From Liriodendron chinense (Eukaryota > Streptophyta > Magnoliopsida > Magnoliales > Magnoliaceae), in contig ML058447.1 in the NCBI GenBank assembly GCA_003013855.2, positions 930,001 through 994,000 of the forward strand: a DNA stretch of 64,000 nucleotides, written 5' to 3'. Below the pieces are notes generated by a model that had not been told where the DNA came from, made no database searches, and saw nothing but the letters and a program-made list of their open reading frames with translations. The stretch's first letter is position 1; each line of letters begins with the position of its first letter. Position numbers and translations under genes: made by a program. This document shows positions 1-10,870 of this stretch, in pieces.

Positions 1-416
1 GACCATCTTGATGTATGAATTTTGTATCCATGCCGTCCATCCACTTTTCCAGATCATTTTACAGCACCATCTTAAAAATGAAGAAGATCCAAATCTCTGG
101 TGGACTATACTTTGGGAAACAGTGGTGATCGAATGCTCTTCCATTAAAAACTTTTTAGGGCACATCTTAATGTTTTCATATTATTTATTTGCCATCCAAT
201 CGGTTGATAAGGTCACATAAGCCTGGATGGAAGGAAAGAAGGAATATCAGCTTTATCTAAAACTTTTGTGGCCCATTAATGGTCAATCACCACTGTTTCC
301 TATGGCATCATCCACTTGATAATTGGATCTGCTTCATTTTTTGGATAATGCCCTAAAATGATATGGAAAACAGATGGACGTCATGGATAAAGAATACATA
401 AATCGAGGTGGGACCC
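1..416. mobile_element. Foldback TIR element, unit 1 copy 1
   Basis: Starts with gaccatcttgatgtatg and ends near acataaatcgaggtggg. The left half (ccatccacttttccagatcatttta...) is repeated as its reverse complement in the right half (...aaaatgatatggaaaacagatgg), so the whole element can fold into one long hairpin. No coding capacity. Confidence 0.75.
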
Positions 417-470
417 GCGGTAAGGGCCGTACCGTCTTGGAGCGGATTAGGTCATGAGACCCGGGATCCA

Positions 471-961
471 CCAAGGTGGGTGGGACCCCTGCTTTGGGCT
501 CACAGTGATGTATTTGTCTTAAATCCACACTGTCCAACCATTTTGAAAGATCATTTTAAGGTATAAACACAAAAATGAAGTTGACTTAAATCTTAGGTGG
601 ATCACACCACTTAAATCTTAGGTGGACCACACCACATAAACAGTCATGATTGAATCTCTACAATTAAAAACTTCATGGATTCCACCAGAATGTTTTTTTC
701 CATCCAACCTATTGATAAGGTCACAAACACCTAGATGAAGAGGCCACGTAAATATCATCTTGATCCAAAGATTTTGTGGCCCACAGTAAGTTTTTAATGG
801 TCAATCACCACTGTTTCCTGTACTATGGCCCATCTGAGATTTGGAACTGCTTCATTTTTTGGATCATGCCCTAAAGTGAACTTTCAATACGGATGGACTG
901 CGTGGATGTAGAAACAGACATCACAGTGGCCCCACTGTCAGGGTCCCACCCACCTCGGTGG
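471..961. mobile_element. Foldback TIR element, unit 1 copy 2
   Basis: Between aaggtgggtgggacccc and gggtcccacccacctcgg, which are inverted copies of each other. It contains the family words ggtggaccacaccac, attaaaaacttc, gataaggtcac and cactgtttcctgt. Non-coding. Confidence 0.75.
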
Positions 962-1012
962 ATCCGGGGTCTCAGCTAATCCCCACCCGCACATTACAGG
1001 CCAAACCGTGGG

Positions 1013-1539
1013 GCGCGACTTGGGTGAGACCCGAGAACCAGCAATGTGGATGGGACCTGAACCTATGGCCCACCTGGATGTATTCATTGTATTTCCTTGC
1101 CGTGCATCTGTTTCTCCAGATTATTTAAGGATTTCGTTCAAAAAATGAAGCAGATGGAAATTTTAGGTGGACCACACCACAGGAAACGGTGCTCACCAAA
1201 CACTTACCATTAAAAACTCCCTGCATCCACCGTAATGTTTATTGACCATCCAATCTGTTGATAAGGTCAGACAGACCAGGATGAAATGAAAAAACAAATA
1301 TCGGATTCATAGAAGACTTTTGTGGCCCACAAAAGGTTTTTAATGGTTATTAACCAGTGTTTCTTATGATGTGGTCTACCCGAAATTTACACCTGCTTCA
1401 TTTTTGCTACCATGGCATCAAATAAGCCTGAAAAGAAGATGAATGAAATGGATATATAATTCATGCATCGAGGTGGGCTCCTACAGTCAGGGTCCCACCC
1501 ACATAGCTGGTTCCGGGGTCTCACCCAAGTGGCGCCGAA
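1013..1539. mobile_element. Foldback TIR element present only in units 1 and 3 (unit 1 copy)
   Basis: A ~527-bp insertion bounded by inverted ends (gcgcgacttgggtgagaccc at the left; reverse complement of gggtctcacccaagtggcgc at the right). It is flanked by AACCGTGGG (1004-1012) and AACGGTGGG (1540-1548), an 8/9 match. Units 2 and 4 have a single AACCGTGGG here, i.e. the empty site. The size of the duplication points to a Mutator-like element. Confidence 0.8.
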
Positions 1540-1559
1540 AACGGTGGGTCCTACGTGGA

Positions 1560-3560
1560 TTGGACATATCCTGAAATTCACACTTAGCAGATGTACAACT
1601 GCTCGGAATCAAATGGACCAAATTCAATGGCCGATATGCAGGCATTAAGATCATACCGTGTAAGCTTCATCCACGATGGAGCACATAATTTAGACGGTCT
1701 GGATTATGCCATGCATGTGGGACATTGTGGTGAATGATCCACCAGGATTTAGGAGATGGCTTAAAAATGCACACGGGACGTTAACACGCTTTGTTCACCT
1801 GAAAGGATCCAGTCCTCTTACCTCCTTACATGTGTCATATATTTATGAGATCTGGACCGTTCATCTACTGGGCCCCACTACAAGAGAAGTGTACTCCAAA
1901 AATCGATACGACAAATCATCCTAGCTGGTCTCCATTAGAATATATTCGCCCATCAATTGTCAGCCGTTGTTCAACATGCGTTTTTTCTCTAATGGTCCAA
2001 CCCTTAACCAAAAAAGTCCAATGACGATCGGCGTGATTTTTGGGGTTGGTACACCCATGGTATGGGGTCAGTAGAAAATTTCAGGCCTGAGAATTGCTCA
2101 AGTCATCCGCTTGAAGACAGATTGGACAGGCGAAGCATGACACACGGTTATGATTGTCCTATCTAGGTGATTTTCAGATCATGGTCCACTGATGATGGGG
2201 CTCAAGAGGACAATGGTGTGGATCACTAGACCATGGGTCCCAGATTCACCAACTGAAAAGATGTTTAGACCGCGTTATTCGTCCTTAGTAACAGGTACAG
2301 AATTTTGGACACGTCTGAGTGCATAATGCCTAACATTACAAATTTTGACAATCTCATCCTCTCGACCGAAGATGAAGAAATGTGATCTGATACAATGGGC
2401 TAAGTGCGAGGGTATTTTCCCATGCACGCAGCATCGATTGGACTTCTTAGCATCTACACCACCTATCTTGACCGTCCAAAAGGTCCAGTGCACTCTTCAT
2501 GGGCTGCTTTGGGTAAAAAAATTCATACTAATAAGATTATCAAAACTGTCCTCTCAGTTGCATGCAAAAATGGATGGATAAGATCATGATTAGAAGATTA
2601 AGTCCAATCAAAGATGTTTAGAAACATCTGATTGCTGTTATTTTTGCATAGTAGCAGAAGAAGAGTAGATGCAGCTAATGTACGGTTCAGACGGGTGATT
2701 TGGACGCCAATGGATCCGGATACAACTAGGAAAGTTTTCATACACCAGCCTACTATAGATCATTTCTCTGATGAAGGCAAGCAGCAAGCTGTTCTCCCTT
2801 CTTGTGGTTGTTTCCTTAAAGAAAGCTTTGACTCGTTTTAAGGGAGAGAAATGGGTTTGCTTGCGGTTAAAGTAAGCGGAAAAGTCAATAAAAAGCAAGA
2901 TTTCGACTAGGAATGGATTTTGCCCATGGAATCTAACCCAATGATAATTTCCATTTTAACCGTAGGTTTGATGGCCACAGATTAGATGTTGGGATTGCCC
3001 AGTTGTTGAGATTTTATGTTTCCTATTTTGCCATTTTCCATTTCCATTTCCATTTGGACGGCTTGGATGAATGTACATGGGTGCCATACACACAGTGGAT
3101 GAGTTGCTCCTGTGAACCAACTATGGAGGAATTACTAGCAAATTATCATGCATGGCTTGGTTGGATTCGGTGAAATATAAATTGGGAAAGATTATCTTTA
3201 TGAAATGATATTTTCATTATTTATTTTTGTAAATTTCTTATTAGTGTTGTTTTTATTTCTCCATAGCTTATTGATAAAGGCCCTATTTCATTTATTTGCT
3301 CAGGCTGGAGAAAAGATAGTTCGAAGAAATTAAGAAAAATTAAAGGAAATAACCTTCTTGTTTATAAATTGTCCAACATGGGAGATTGGGAGTTAAACAT
3401 GCCATTATTAATCTTCTAAGTACTCTTGCATGTGCAACCTTTCATATTTAAGTGTTCACATGTGCTAATGTACCGCATTTGCAGCATGTGCCACTATCCA
3501 TTTTAACTCATCACATATGTACTAATATGACACATGCAACATGCATGTGTCATTGCCCAT
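1560..3560. other. Unit 1 intergenic sequence, no gene recognised
   Basis: About 2 kb with no recognised gene. It contains a short ccatttccatttcc tract near 3040 and a 69-codon open frame (2632-2841) that is present in all four units. Because the units are near-identical, its survival is not evidence of selection, and I do not recognise the protein. The last 120 bases are rich in cacatgtgc words. Equivalent stretches lie at about 10940-12930, 20975-22975 and 30330-32320. Confidence 0.6.
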
Positions 3561-3564
3561 CTTT

Positions 3565-4721
3565 TAGGGTCTGTTTGGATACCACTAAATAATTTACTTT
3601 TTTTACTCACAACAATAGATAAGTAAGTTTGGTTTATGAACTATAGTAACTTTTTTTTATTTAAAAGTATATAATCATTTAGTTAATTTTTTTAGCTTTT
3701 TAACTTTTCATAAGTTGCCGAAGAGACGAATAGCAGAGATGAAGAGAGGAAAAGTTGTGAGTGCGCACAGTGTGGGCAGGTAAACATCAAGGCAAGCCCT
3801 ACATGAATGGAAGAGTGTGTGTGCACAATAGGTCCACATGATGGGCAGTGGATATTGAAGGTGGACCCCACATGATGGATAATAACATTGATGGTGGGTC
3901 CTACTTAATAGATGACCAACACTAAAGATGGGCCCTACATAATGAATTGTGCAAATTAAGGGTCGGACCATAATGATGAATTGCCCACATCTAACGTGGG
4001 TTTTGCATGTTGGACGGCCCACACAATGAATGGTCAACATCAAAGGTTGGCTCCACATTGAAGGTGGGGCCCACATGATAGACATTCCACATCAAAGGTG
4101 GACTCCACATGATGGGCAATTAATAATGGTGGGCTCCACGTGATGGATGATCCACATCAAAGTGGGCCTCACATGATGGACGGTCCACATTAAAGGTCGG
4201 GCTAATGAGAATGGCCCACCAACGTGGCCCTGCATGATGGACGACTCACATGAGAGGTGGGCCCACATGATGGATGGTCCACGTCAAAGGTGGGCACCAC
4301 ATGATGGCCGGTGGATATTGAAGATGGGCCGCATGTGATGGACAATACCATTGATGGTGGGCCCCAAATGATGGATGACCAACATCAATGGTGGGCTCCT
4401 ACCTAATGAATGATGCACATTAAAGGTCAGACCCTACTACTAAATGGCACACATCTAAGGTGGGCCCCATATGATGGCCGGCCCACATTAGTATGGTCAC
4501 ACAATGAATATCCTCATCAAAGGTTTGCCCCACGTGATGGAGGGGGACAAAATAGGCTTGAGGGATGATTACTTATAATGATGTTGGAAACCAAATATTC
4601 TTTTTCTAATTTTTGGATTTCAAAAAGTATGTTGTTTACTAAACATACTTTATTTGCTGATTAAGTAGAAACCAAGATAAGTAGCTTATCTTAAGTAACT
4701 TACCATCTAAATGGGCCCTTA
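3565..4721. mobile_element. Minisatellite-filled TIR element, unit 1
   Basis: Ends are imperfect inverted repeats: tagggtctgtttggat at the left and atctaaatgggccctta at the right. Subterminal regions are A/T-rich, and the interior (about 3770-4550) is a degenerate ~35-bp tandem repeat built from cacatgatggatggtccac and atcaaaggtgggcccc. It sits inside a longer cacatgtgc-rich sequence that continues on both sides. Confidence 0.7.
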
Positions 4722-4739
4722 GTGACCTACATTTCAATG

Positions 4740-5200
4740 TAAGGCACATGACACACCCAATGTGCCACCCTCATTTTCAAACATCCCTACATATGATGCA
4801 TTTACTGTTGAGTCACATATATCACATGACCACAATTAATCTTTATGTTGTGCTTCACATGTGCCAATGTGCGACGTGTACAATACACATATTGATCATT
4901 TTCAAGTGCCCTACATGTGCAAAAGTCTATCCAAGTGTTCCACATGTGACCCGATCCATCTTAAAGCGGTATGTACATGCCAATGTGTCACGTGTTCTAT
5001 ATTGTACCACATGTGCCGCCATTCTTCTTTAAGCGCTCCACTTGTGCGACACATGTTAACATGCCACGTGTACATGTGGCACCGATTTCTTCCATCTTCA
5101 AACATCCCTCACGTGCCAATCTCCCACATGTTGCCAATGTGTCATAACACAATCCATCTTCAACATACACACTCATTACCTTCCATTTTTAAGTAAAAAT
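4740..5200. repeat. cacatgtg-rich degenerate repeat, unit 1
   Basis: Roughly 50-bp degenerate periods centred on cacatgtg or gccacgtgt palindromes (for example near 4857, 4912, 4939, 5010). Open frames here (rich in Cys, His, Met, Thr) are by-products of the repeat. Copies also at about 14100-14560, 24145-24605 and 33495-33960. Confidence 0.55.
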
Positions 5201-5629
5201 TTTATAGAAAATATTTTCTTTTTCAAACAAGAAAATAAGAAAATCTTGATGAAAAACAATTAAGAGAAACAACTTTTCATTTCTCACCGTTTCTAAAAAT
5301 GGAAATTCCTGAAAAACACTATTTTCTTTATTAAAAAAAAAACATGAATCTAATCAAGCCCTCAAAAAAACTAGATTTACGCTAGCTTGAGGAGAACATG
5401 CTCATTCTAATAATAATTTTTAGGAGAAATGATCAGATAATACAGTATGAGTAATGACAAAAGCCTTTTTCGCAGCTAAATTATCATATATGTGAAATAT
5501 TGCAACTGTACAAAGGATGGGCCGAACCATGATGAGCACCTGGTATGAAATATAATCACACACATCTACCCATCGAGTGGGCCACACCATTTATTATGGG
5601 TAAATCCGAGCTGTCTCTAATAGGATCAC

Positions 5630-6385
5630 AAAACCGATGATGACATCCGATCCCGAGTACAGGTACCTAAGCGGATACTACATTCCGCCCGATTGACATC
5701 TTTGCCGACCGTGTGGCATCATGCCTAGATAGACACGCTTGAGAATGTCCGGTTCAGCTTTAAGTAGGCGCTCAGCTATCCATCAAGGACGAGCGCGCCC
5801 TTCCCCGAATATGCGTTTAGTCTTTGCCAACACCCGAATGATCCTTGACAAACGGCACCCAACTTTTACTCAGGTTATGGCGAATGCTTATCAGATCCAC
5901 ACGTTCATCTACACCGAACGCTTTATCCTGAACATTTAAGACTCGGGTACGTCCTCCGTAAGTTACGGGATCTAATTTCTAGAAACTGTCAGGCGAGATA
6001 TCCGCCGTGTGTAGAGAATCTCGCAAACCGCCCCAAAGGCAATCCTAGTATCTAGCTACACTAAAGCCCACTTACGTAAGAAATCTTATCTCTATGCGAT
6101 TAGAATCCTAGCCAAATACGGTAAGGATGTACATTATAAAAAGTAACACATGCTACGAACACAGGTACACACTACGCAATACAATTATATACTTAGCTTT
6201 TATAGCTTTACTCACATCACTGACTTAACCATCGGAGGGTCATCAGCTGACACCCCCAGCGGCCATCCTAACCCTTGGTGGTGATTGTAGGTTTCATCAA
6301 TCCAACTCATTCATCTTTGGTCCTCGATCAGGCGATTGAGATTCAAGTTGATCCCTGATCAACATCTGGAGACATGTTTTAACCT
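5630..6385. mobile_element. Probable Ty3/gypsy solo LTR remnant, unit 1
   Basis: Low-copy-looking DNA with a TATA-like attataaaaagt near 6133 and, about 90 bp later, the string actgacttaaccatcggagg followed by a short GC-rich inverted pair (cagctgacacccccagcgg). This 'TGACTT...CATCGGAGGG' stretch after a TATA box is typical of plant gypsy LTRs. Termini and target duplication could not be fixed. Confidence 0.4.
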
Positions 6386-6822
6386 CAACACCATTACACT
6401 AAGTCATACTAGTGCATTGATATTGACTTTGCATCCATCTTTTTGTGAATCGTCCTAATTCGCGGATCGAATTGAAGGAGAGACTAAAGGGGTGATTCCG
6501 GATCCAACATGGCAACCTATCCTAGGTGGGCCCCCACTAGAAACGTGCCCCAGCTCTTGCCCATTATTGAGTTGGGCAGAAAGGGACTCGGCACTTGTGG
6601 CAGGTAGCCTGTGCAACAAAAAGTTCTATGGGACTCAAAATTCATCCATCCATCTATTTTAGAAGATCTAAGACTGAAGTGGCTACAACAGAGAATACAG
6701 TGGGGATGCAAATGCCCCAAATAGAAAGCATTATGGGGCCACCATGATAGTTGTATGCCATTCAACGAGTTCATATGGTGAGTCCCATGGCAGTATGTTT
6801 ATGTGGAAATGTTCTATGGGCC

Positions 6823-7325
6823 TAGGGCTGTAAATGGTCAAGTTCGGGGCGGGTTTAGCCAAAACGACCCGCCCATTTATTAAACGGGTCTGGGTCCAAA
6901 TTTTATACCCAAACCCTTTTACTAAATGAGCGGGTCCGGGTCAAGTCCAAGTCAACCCATCATACCCATTTATAAATGGGTCCGGGTCTGGTAAAGGAAG
7001 ATCCACACATGCCCATTTATAAATGGGTCGGGTCTAATGGGTCCGAGTCTGGATCAAGTATGCAAGCATTTTACAAGGCTTAAAACCAGGTCTGGACAGG
7101 TGCCTTGAAACATAGACCAAACCCGCCCACTTACTAAATGGGTTCGAGTCGAGTCGGGTCGGGTCGGGCCTAATATAAAGGAAACCAGACCCAAACCGAT
7201 TTAGCAACTGGGTCTATTCTTAGACCCAGACCCGTACCATTTAACAAATGGGTCGGATCTGGGTCAGGTCTAAATGGGTTGGGTCCGGGTACCCCATCGA
7301 GTCGGCTGACCCATTTACAGCCTTA
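6823..7325. mobile_element. hAT MITE, unit 1 (TSD TATGGGCC)
   Basis: 503-bp element starting TAGGGCTGTAAATGG and ending CCATTTACAGCCTTA, with a perfect 8-bp target duplication TATGGGCC at 6815-6822 and 7326-7333. The interior is made of gggtccgggt and cccgaccc-type words. Non-coding. Confidence 0.9.
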
Positions 7326-7727
7326 TATGGGCCCCACCACGATATATGTGTTATTTCCATACCATCCATCCATTTTTTTTTTATATCCTTTTAGGGTGTA
7401 AGCCAAAACTGAGGCAAATCCAAAGCTCAAGTGGACCACGCCCACGGTTGAAATGTTAATAGGGCCCACCATGGTATTTATTTGCATATAACCTGTTCAT
7501 AAGGTCACATAGACCTAGATGAAGGGAAAACACAATATCAGCTTGATCTAAAACTTCTGTCCCCCGAGAAGTTTACAATGGCAGGCATTCAATCCCCACT
7601 ATATTTTCTGTGGTGTGGTCCACCTGAGCTTTGGGTCTGACTCATTTATGGGCTCATGCCCTAAATGATCTGGCAAAATGGATAGATGGTACCTGTGGAT
7701 GTAACACATGCATAACGGTGGGGCCAA
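7326..7727. mobile_element. Foldback TIR element, unit 1 copy 4
   Basis: From tatgggccccaccacgat to cataacggtggggcc, with the usual inverted arms (caaagctcaagtggacc at left, ggtccacctgagctttg at right). The hAT MITE is inserted at its left tip, duplicating TATGGGCC from its end. Confidence 0.75.
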
Positions 7728-7729
7728 CA

Positions 7730-8840
7730 ACTTTGCCATTTCAGTGGTGTGTGCTCTCCTGCTAGATATGCATGTCCATTCTTCTTCTTTCCCAAACCAT
7801 TGTTTGCAAAAGAGAGGATTTCGGGTGAGATGGTTTCGGGCGGGAGAGAGGGAGAGTGGAGAGATAAGATTTCGGAGGAGGACAGTTTGAGGTGGTGGAG
7901 AAAGAGAGGGTTTCGGGAGAGATGTGAGTCAATGAAAATAAAAAATTAAAATTAAAATAACGGCAGTATTATCTTTTTCAAAATACAACATTTGATATCT
8001 AACTGTATCATACAATGGCAAGTTAAATGACTAACAGTGGAAAGGGTGGGTGTGTTTATGAATTCATCTATCGACCCTTACCTACATGGCAATATTATAT
8101 GCTCCCCCTCTGTTTTTCATTTTTGCAGATAACCCCTGTTGTTTTCCAGATTAGTTCAGATTCCACTCGACAAGAAACCACCAATCCGTTAAAGAAGTTA
8201 TCCTTGAGAAAATGACTGCTTTACCTGTCTTTAATTTCAAATCAAAATTACGACAAAACTACCCTAAAAAAAGTCTATACCCTCGTGGTCTGGACATACA
8301 TGAATCCAACCCGTTCAAATTATTGGCCTTACTGTGGATGGTAGGGATCTCCAAACTTAGAGGGGTCCAATCGCTTCTAATTAACCTCTGTATTGGTGAA
8401 CATTTGTATACCAACTTTGTTGTTTGGTATGGACTCTTCTAATGCCTCTGAAGTCCCAATGGATGGCAATAGAAGGGTCAGGGAAGGTATTTACAAAATT
8501 GAAAAACAGATTGGATGTATCTGTAATTTCCACATAATGGGGAGATTTTAGGAATTACGGATAGCAACAATCTATGGATACAATTAGCACAATAACCGCC
8601 ACAGGGTGGCCCATTACTGTACCCTGGCAAGCTCCACATTCAGCACCAAAAGACTTCATTCTCCAATCAAGAAACAAAGAAAAGGAACTCAAATAAGGAT
8701 GGCTAAAATATAATTTACTGTTGAAAAGAACATTTAACATTGGATTTGACTTCTTACAAACTTTTTACAAAAAATTAAAAGTAAGAAGAAAAAATGAAAA
8801 GAACATAAATTTATAGTGGACGACTGAATGTTAATGATTA
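7730..8840. other. Spacer downstream of gene A, no gene recognised
   Basis: Includes a purine-rich stretch (about 7830-7930) and A/T-rich DNA. It forms the 3' flank of gene A. Short open frames occur but match nothing I know. Same content at about 17090-18200 and 27135-28245. Confidence 0.5.
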
Positions 8841-8843
8841 ATT

Positions 8844-9334
8844 CTAAGCATAACTGCACAGACCAGATGTACAAAAATCCCCACTTCCGCAGCTGTTGTT
8901 TGCAACGTCCGCAATGCTTCTTGTTGAATGCCACGTTGACACATTTTCCCTGACAACAAGTCTCATTGTACTTGCATTTTCTTTCCCACAGAGGCCGCAG
9001 TTGAGCCCGTCTGTCTTCACATCAACACATTTCTTCTTGCAACAGAAGGGCCCCGGGCTGCCCTTAGCCCGGCAAATTCGAGGGTTCTTGTTGCATTTGA
9101 GGTTCTTCGGCTTGTTCTTGGCGAGGAGGAACCGGCCAACTCCTTGGAAAGAAGATGGTTCGCTTTCAGCAGAAGGGAGGCCGGTAGAATCTGAGTAAGA
9201 ATCTAATGCAGGAACTTCTTCCTCCTGGACAAAGTTTTCTTCTTCTGCTTCTCATCGTCAGTAATAGCATCGATACGAGGCATGACTAAAGCCATGACTA
9301 TTGACACCATGAGTAAGGCCTTTGCTAGCTTCAT
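8844..9334 (-). pseudogene. STIG1-like gene A, frameshifted as given
   Basis: Same gene as C (28248-28733) but 5 bases longer. Compared with C it has two extra bases near 9250 (in the acidic region just after the signal peptide), two extra bases near 8985 (gcattttctttcccac for gcatttcttcccac) and one extra base near 8900 (gttgtttgc for gttgttgc). Together these break the reading frame three times, so no full-length protein can be read. Outside the indels it is nearly identical to C. All three changes lengthen or repeat short runs and fall in a stretch (about 8.9-15.1 kb) with many such indels, so the gene may be intact in the organism. The product would be a secreted cysteine-rich STIG1-family protein. 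Confidence is for gene identity; pseudogene status is uncertain. Confidence 0.85.
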
Positions 9335-9335
9335 G

Positions 9336-9365
9336 GTGAGAGAGAGAGAGAGAGAGAGAAAGAGA
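9336..9365 (-). repeat. (GA/TC)n tract in 5' leader of gene A
   Basis: A GA run on the plus strand, read as CT repeats on the coding strand, ending two bases before the start codon. It lies between the proximal TATA box and the ATG and would be in the 5' UTR. Equivalent tracts precede genes B and C. Confidence 0.85.
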
Positions 9366-9517
9366 GATGGGTTGTGGGTATGGAAGGGAGACTTGGATTT
9401 TATAGAGTTGTGAGAGATGGGTGGTGGGTATATATGGAAGGGAGACTGGGATTTTATAGAGTTGTGAGAGATGGGTGGTGGGAATGAAAGGGAGACTGGG
9501 ATTTAAAGAGTTGTGGA
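9366..9517 (-). promoter_or_regulatory. Promoter of gene A: three ~51-bp repeats, each with a TATA-type box
   Basis: Three tandem copies of a ~51-bp motif (gatgggtggtggg...ggattttatagagttgtgaga on the plus strand). The first two contain ttttata (9398-9404 and 9452-9458), which reads TATAAAA on the gene strand; the third is changed to tttaaa (9502-9507). A CGCGGG box (9524-9529) lies just upstream of the array, as at genes B, C and D. Confidence 0.75.
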
Positions 9518-9529
9518 GCAAACCGCGGG

Positions 9530-9960
9530 AGAAGGGGGCTGTGCACAACACGATACAGTGGTCCACACTTCCACGGCTAGTTTATAAAACAAGTAGAGTT
9601 AGGCAGTTAAGGCCTTCTAAGAATTTCAAAAAAAGAGGAGCTGATACACATAGAGACAGGAATACAAGTAGGTGACGAAGCACAACTCCAATATCTTAGA
9701 CCATTCTATATTGACTACGTGTTAAGTATTCCTACTTTCTTTATTGATATACAAAGACGCCCGATTCTAAAATGTCATACGTTTGGTCAAACTTCAACGC
9801 GTTGAAAAAATTAGAAATTTGCAAACTCAGTATAAAATTTCCTTCTCCGGTTAGGACGGGAGTCGTGTGATACACATGTTTCACGCGGCGTGAATAGCAA
9901 TCAACAATCGATGGGGACCATGTTGCGTGTGTAACATCCACGTCGTTCATTTCATTTGTG
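9530..9960. other. Upstream flank of gene A
   Basis: About 430 bp between the promoter repeats and the next unit. No gene seen. It carries several 1-2 bp differences from the matching stretch at 28926-29355. Confidence 0.5.
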
Positions 9961-10376
9961 GGGGACCATCTTGATGTATGTATTCTGTATCCATGCGTCC
10001 TTCCACTTTTCCATATCATTTTACAGCACCATCTTAAAAATGAAGAAGATCAAAATTTCAGGTGGACTATACTTTGGGAAACAGTGGTGATCGAATGCTC
10101 TTCCATTAAAAACTTCTTAGGGCACATCTTAATGTTTTCATAGTGTTTATCTGCCAACCAATCGGTTGAGAAGGTCACATAAGCCTGGATGGAAGGAAAA
10201 AAAGAATGTCAGCTTGATCTAAAACTTTTGTGGTCCATATTAATGGTCAATCACCACTGTTTCCTATGGCATCGTCCACCTGATAATTGGATTTGCTTCG
10301 TTTTTTGGATAATGCCCTAAAATGATATGGAAAACAGATGGACGGCATGGATAAAGAATACATAAATCGAGGTGGG
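9961..10376. mobile_element. Foldback TIR element, unit 2 copy 1
   Basis: Unit 2 counterpart of 1-416, ending at the cataaatcgaggtgggccc string. Confidence 0.72.
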
Positions 10377-10429
10377 CCCGCGGTAAGGGCTGTAACCATC
10401 TTGGAGCCGATTAGGTCATGAGCCCCGAT

Positions 10430-10870
10430 CACCGAGGTGGGTGGGACCCTGTCTTAAATCCACACTGTCCAACCATTTTGAAAGATCATTTTAAGGTATG
10501 AACACAAAATGGAGTTGACTTAAATCTTAGGTGGACCACACCACAGGAACAGTCATGATTAATATCTACCATTAAAAACTTCATGGATTCCACTAGAATG
10601 TATATTTTCCATCAGACCTGTTGATAAGGTCACAAACACCTAGATGAAGAGGCCACGTAAATATCATCTTGATCCAAAGATTTTGTGTCCCACAGGAAGT
10701 TTTTAATCGTCAATCACTACTGTTTCCTGTACTATGGCCCATCTGGGATTTGGAAATGCTTCATTTTTTTTGGGATCATGCCCTAAAGTGAACTTTCAAT
10801 ATGATGGACGGCGTGGATGTAGTCACAGACATCACAGTGGCCCCCACTGTCGGGTCCCACCCACCTCGGT
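10430..10870. mobile_element. Foldback TIR element, unit 2 copy 2
   Basis: Counterpart of 471-961. Just to its right, the single AACCGTGGG at 10915-10923 is the empty site for the element present in units 1 and 3. Confidence 0.72.

Larger units (their letters stand above)
1..9963. repeat. Tandem array unit 1 (left end cut by window)
   Basis: First of four direct repeats. Its sequence reappears at 19414 with an offset of 19413-19414 bases over the first ~4 kb and about 19404 further on, so it is close to identical to unit 3. Order of contents: three foldback TIR elements, ~2 kb of unrecognised DNA, a minisatellite-filled TIR element, a probable gypsy LTR, a hAT MITE, another foldback element, ~1 kb of spacer, then STIG1-like gene A on the minus strand with its promoter repeats. 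The unit border was set where the window begins and is arbitrary with respect to the true duplication breakpoint. Confidence 0.95.

Noticed and set aside
3708..4085. 125-codon minus-strand frame repeated in units 1, 3 and 4
   Set aside because: It lies wholly in the ~35-bp minisatellite, whose period (about 12 codons) gives repetitive Gly-Pro-Thr/His-His-Val words; it breaks in unit 2 and has no start context.
4748..5196. Cys/His/Met-rich frames resembling a metal-binding protein
   Set aside because: The composition follows from repeated cacatgtg words; several overlapping frames on both strands have the same character.
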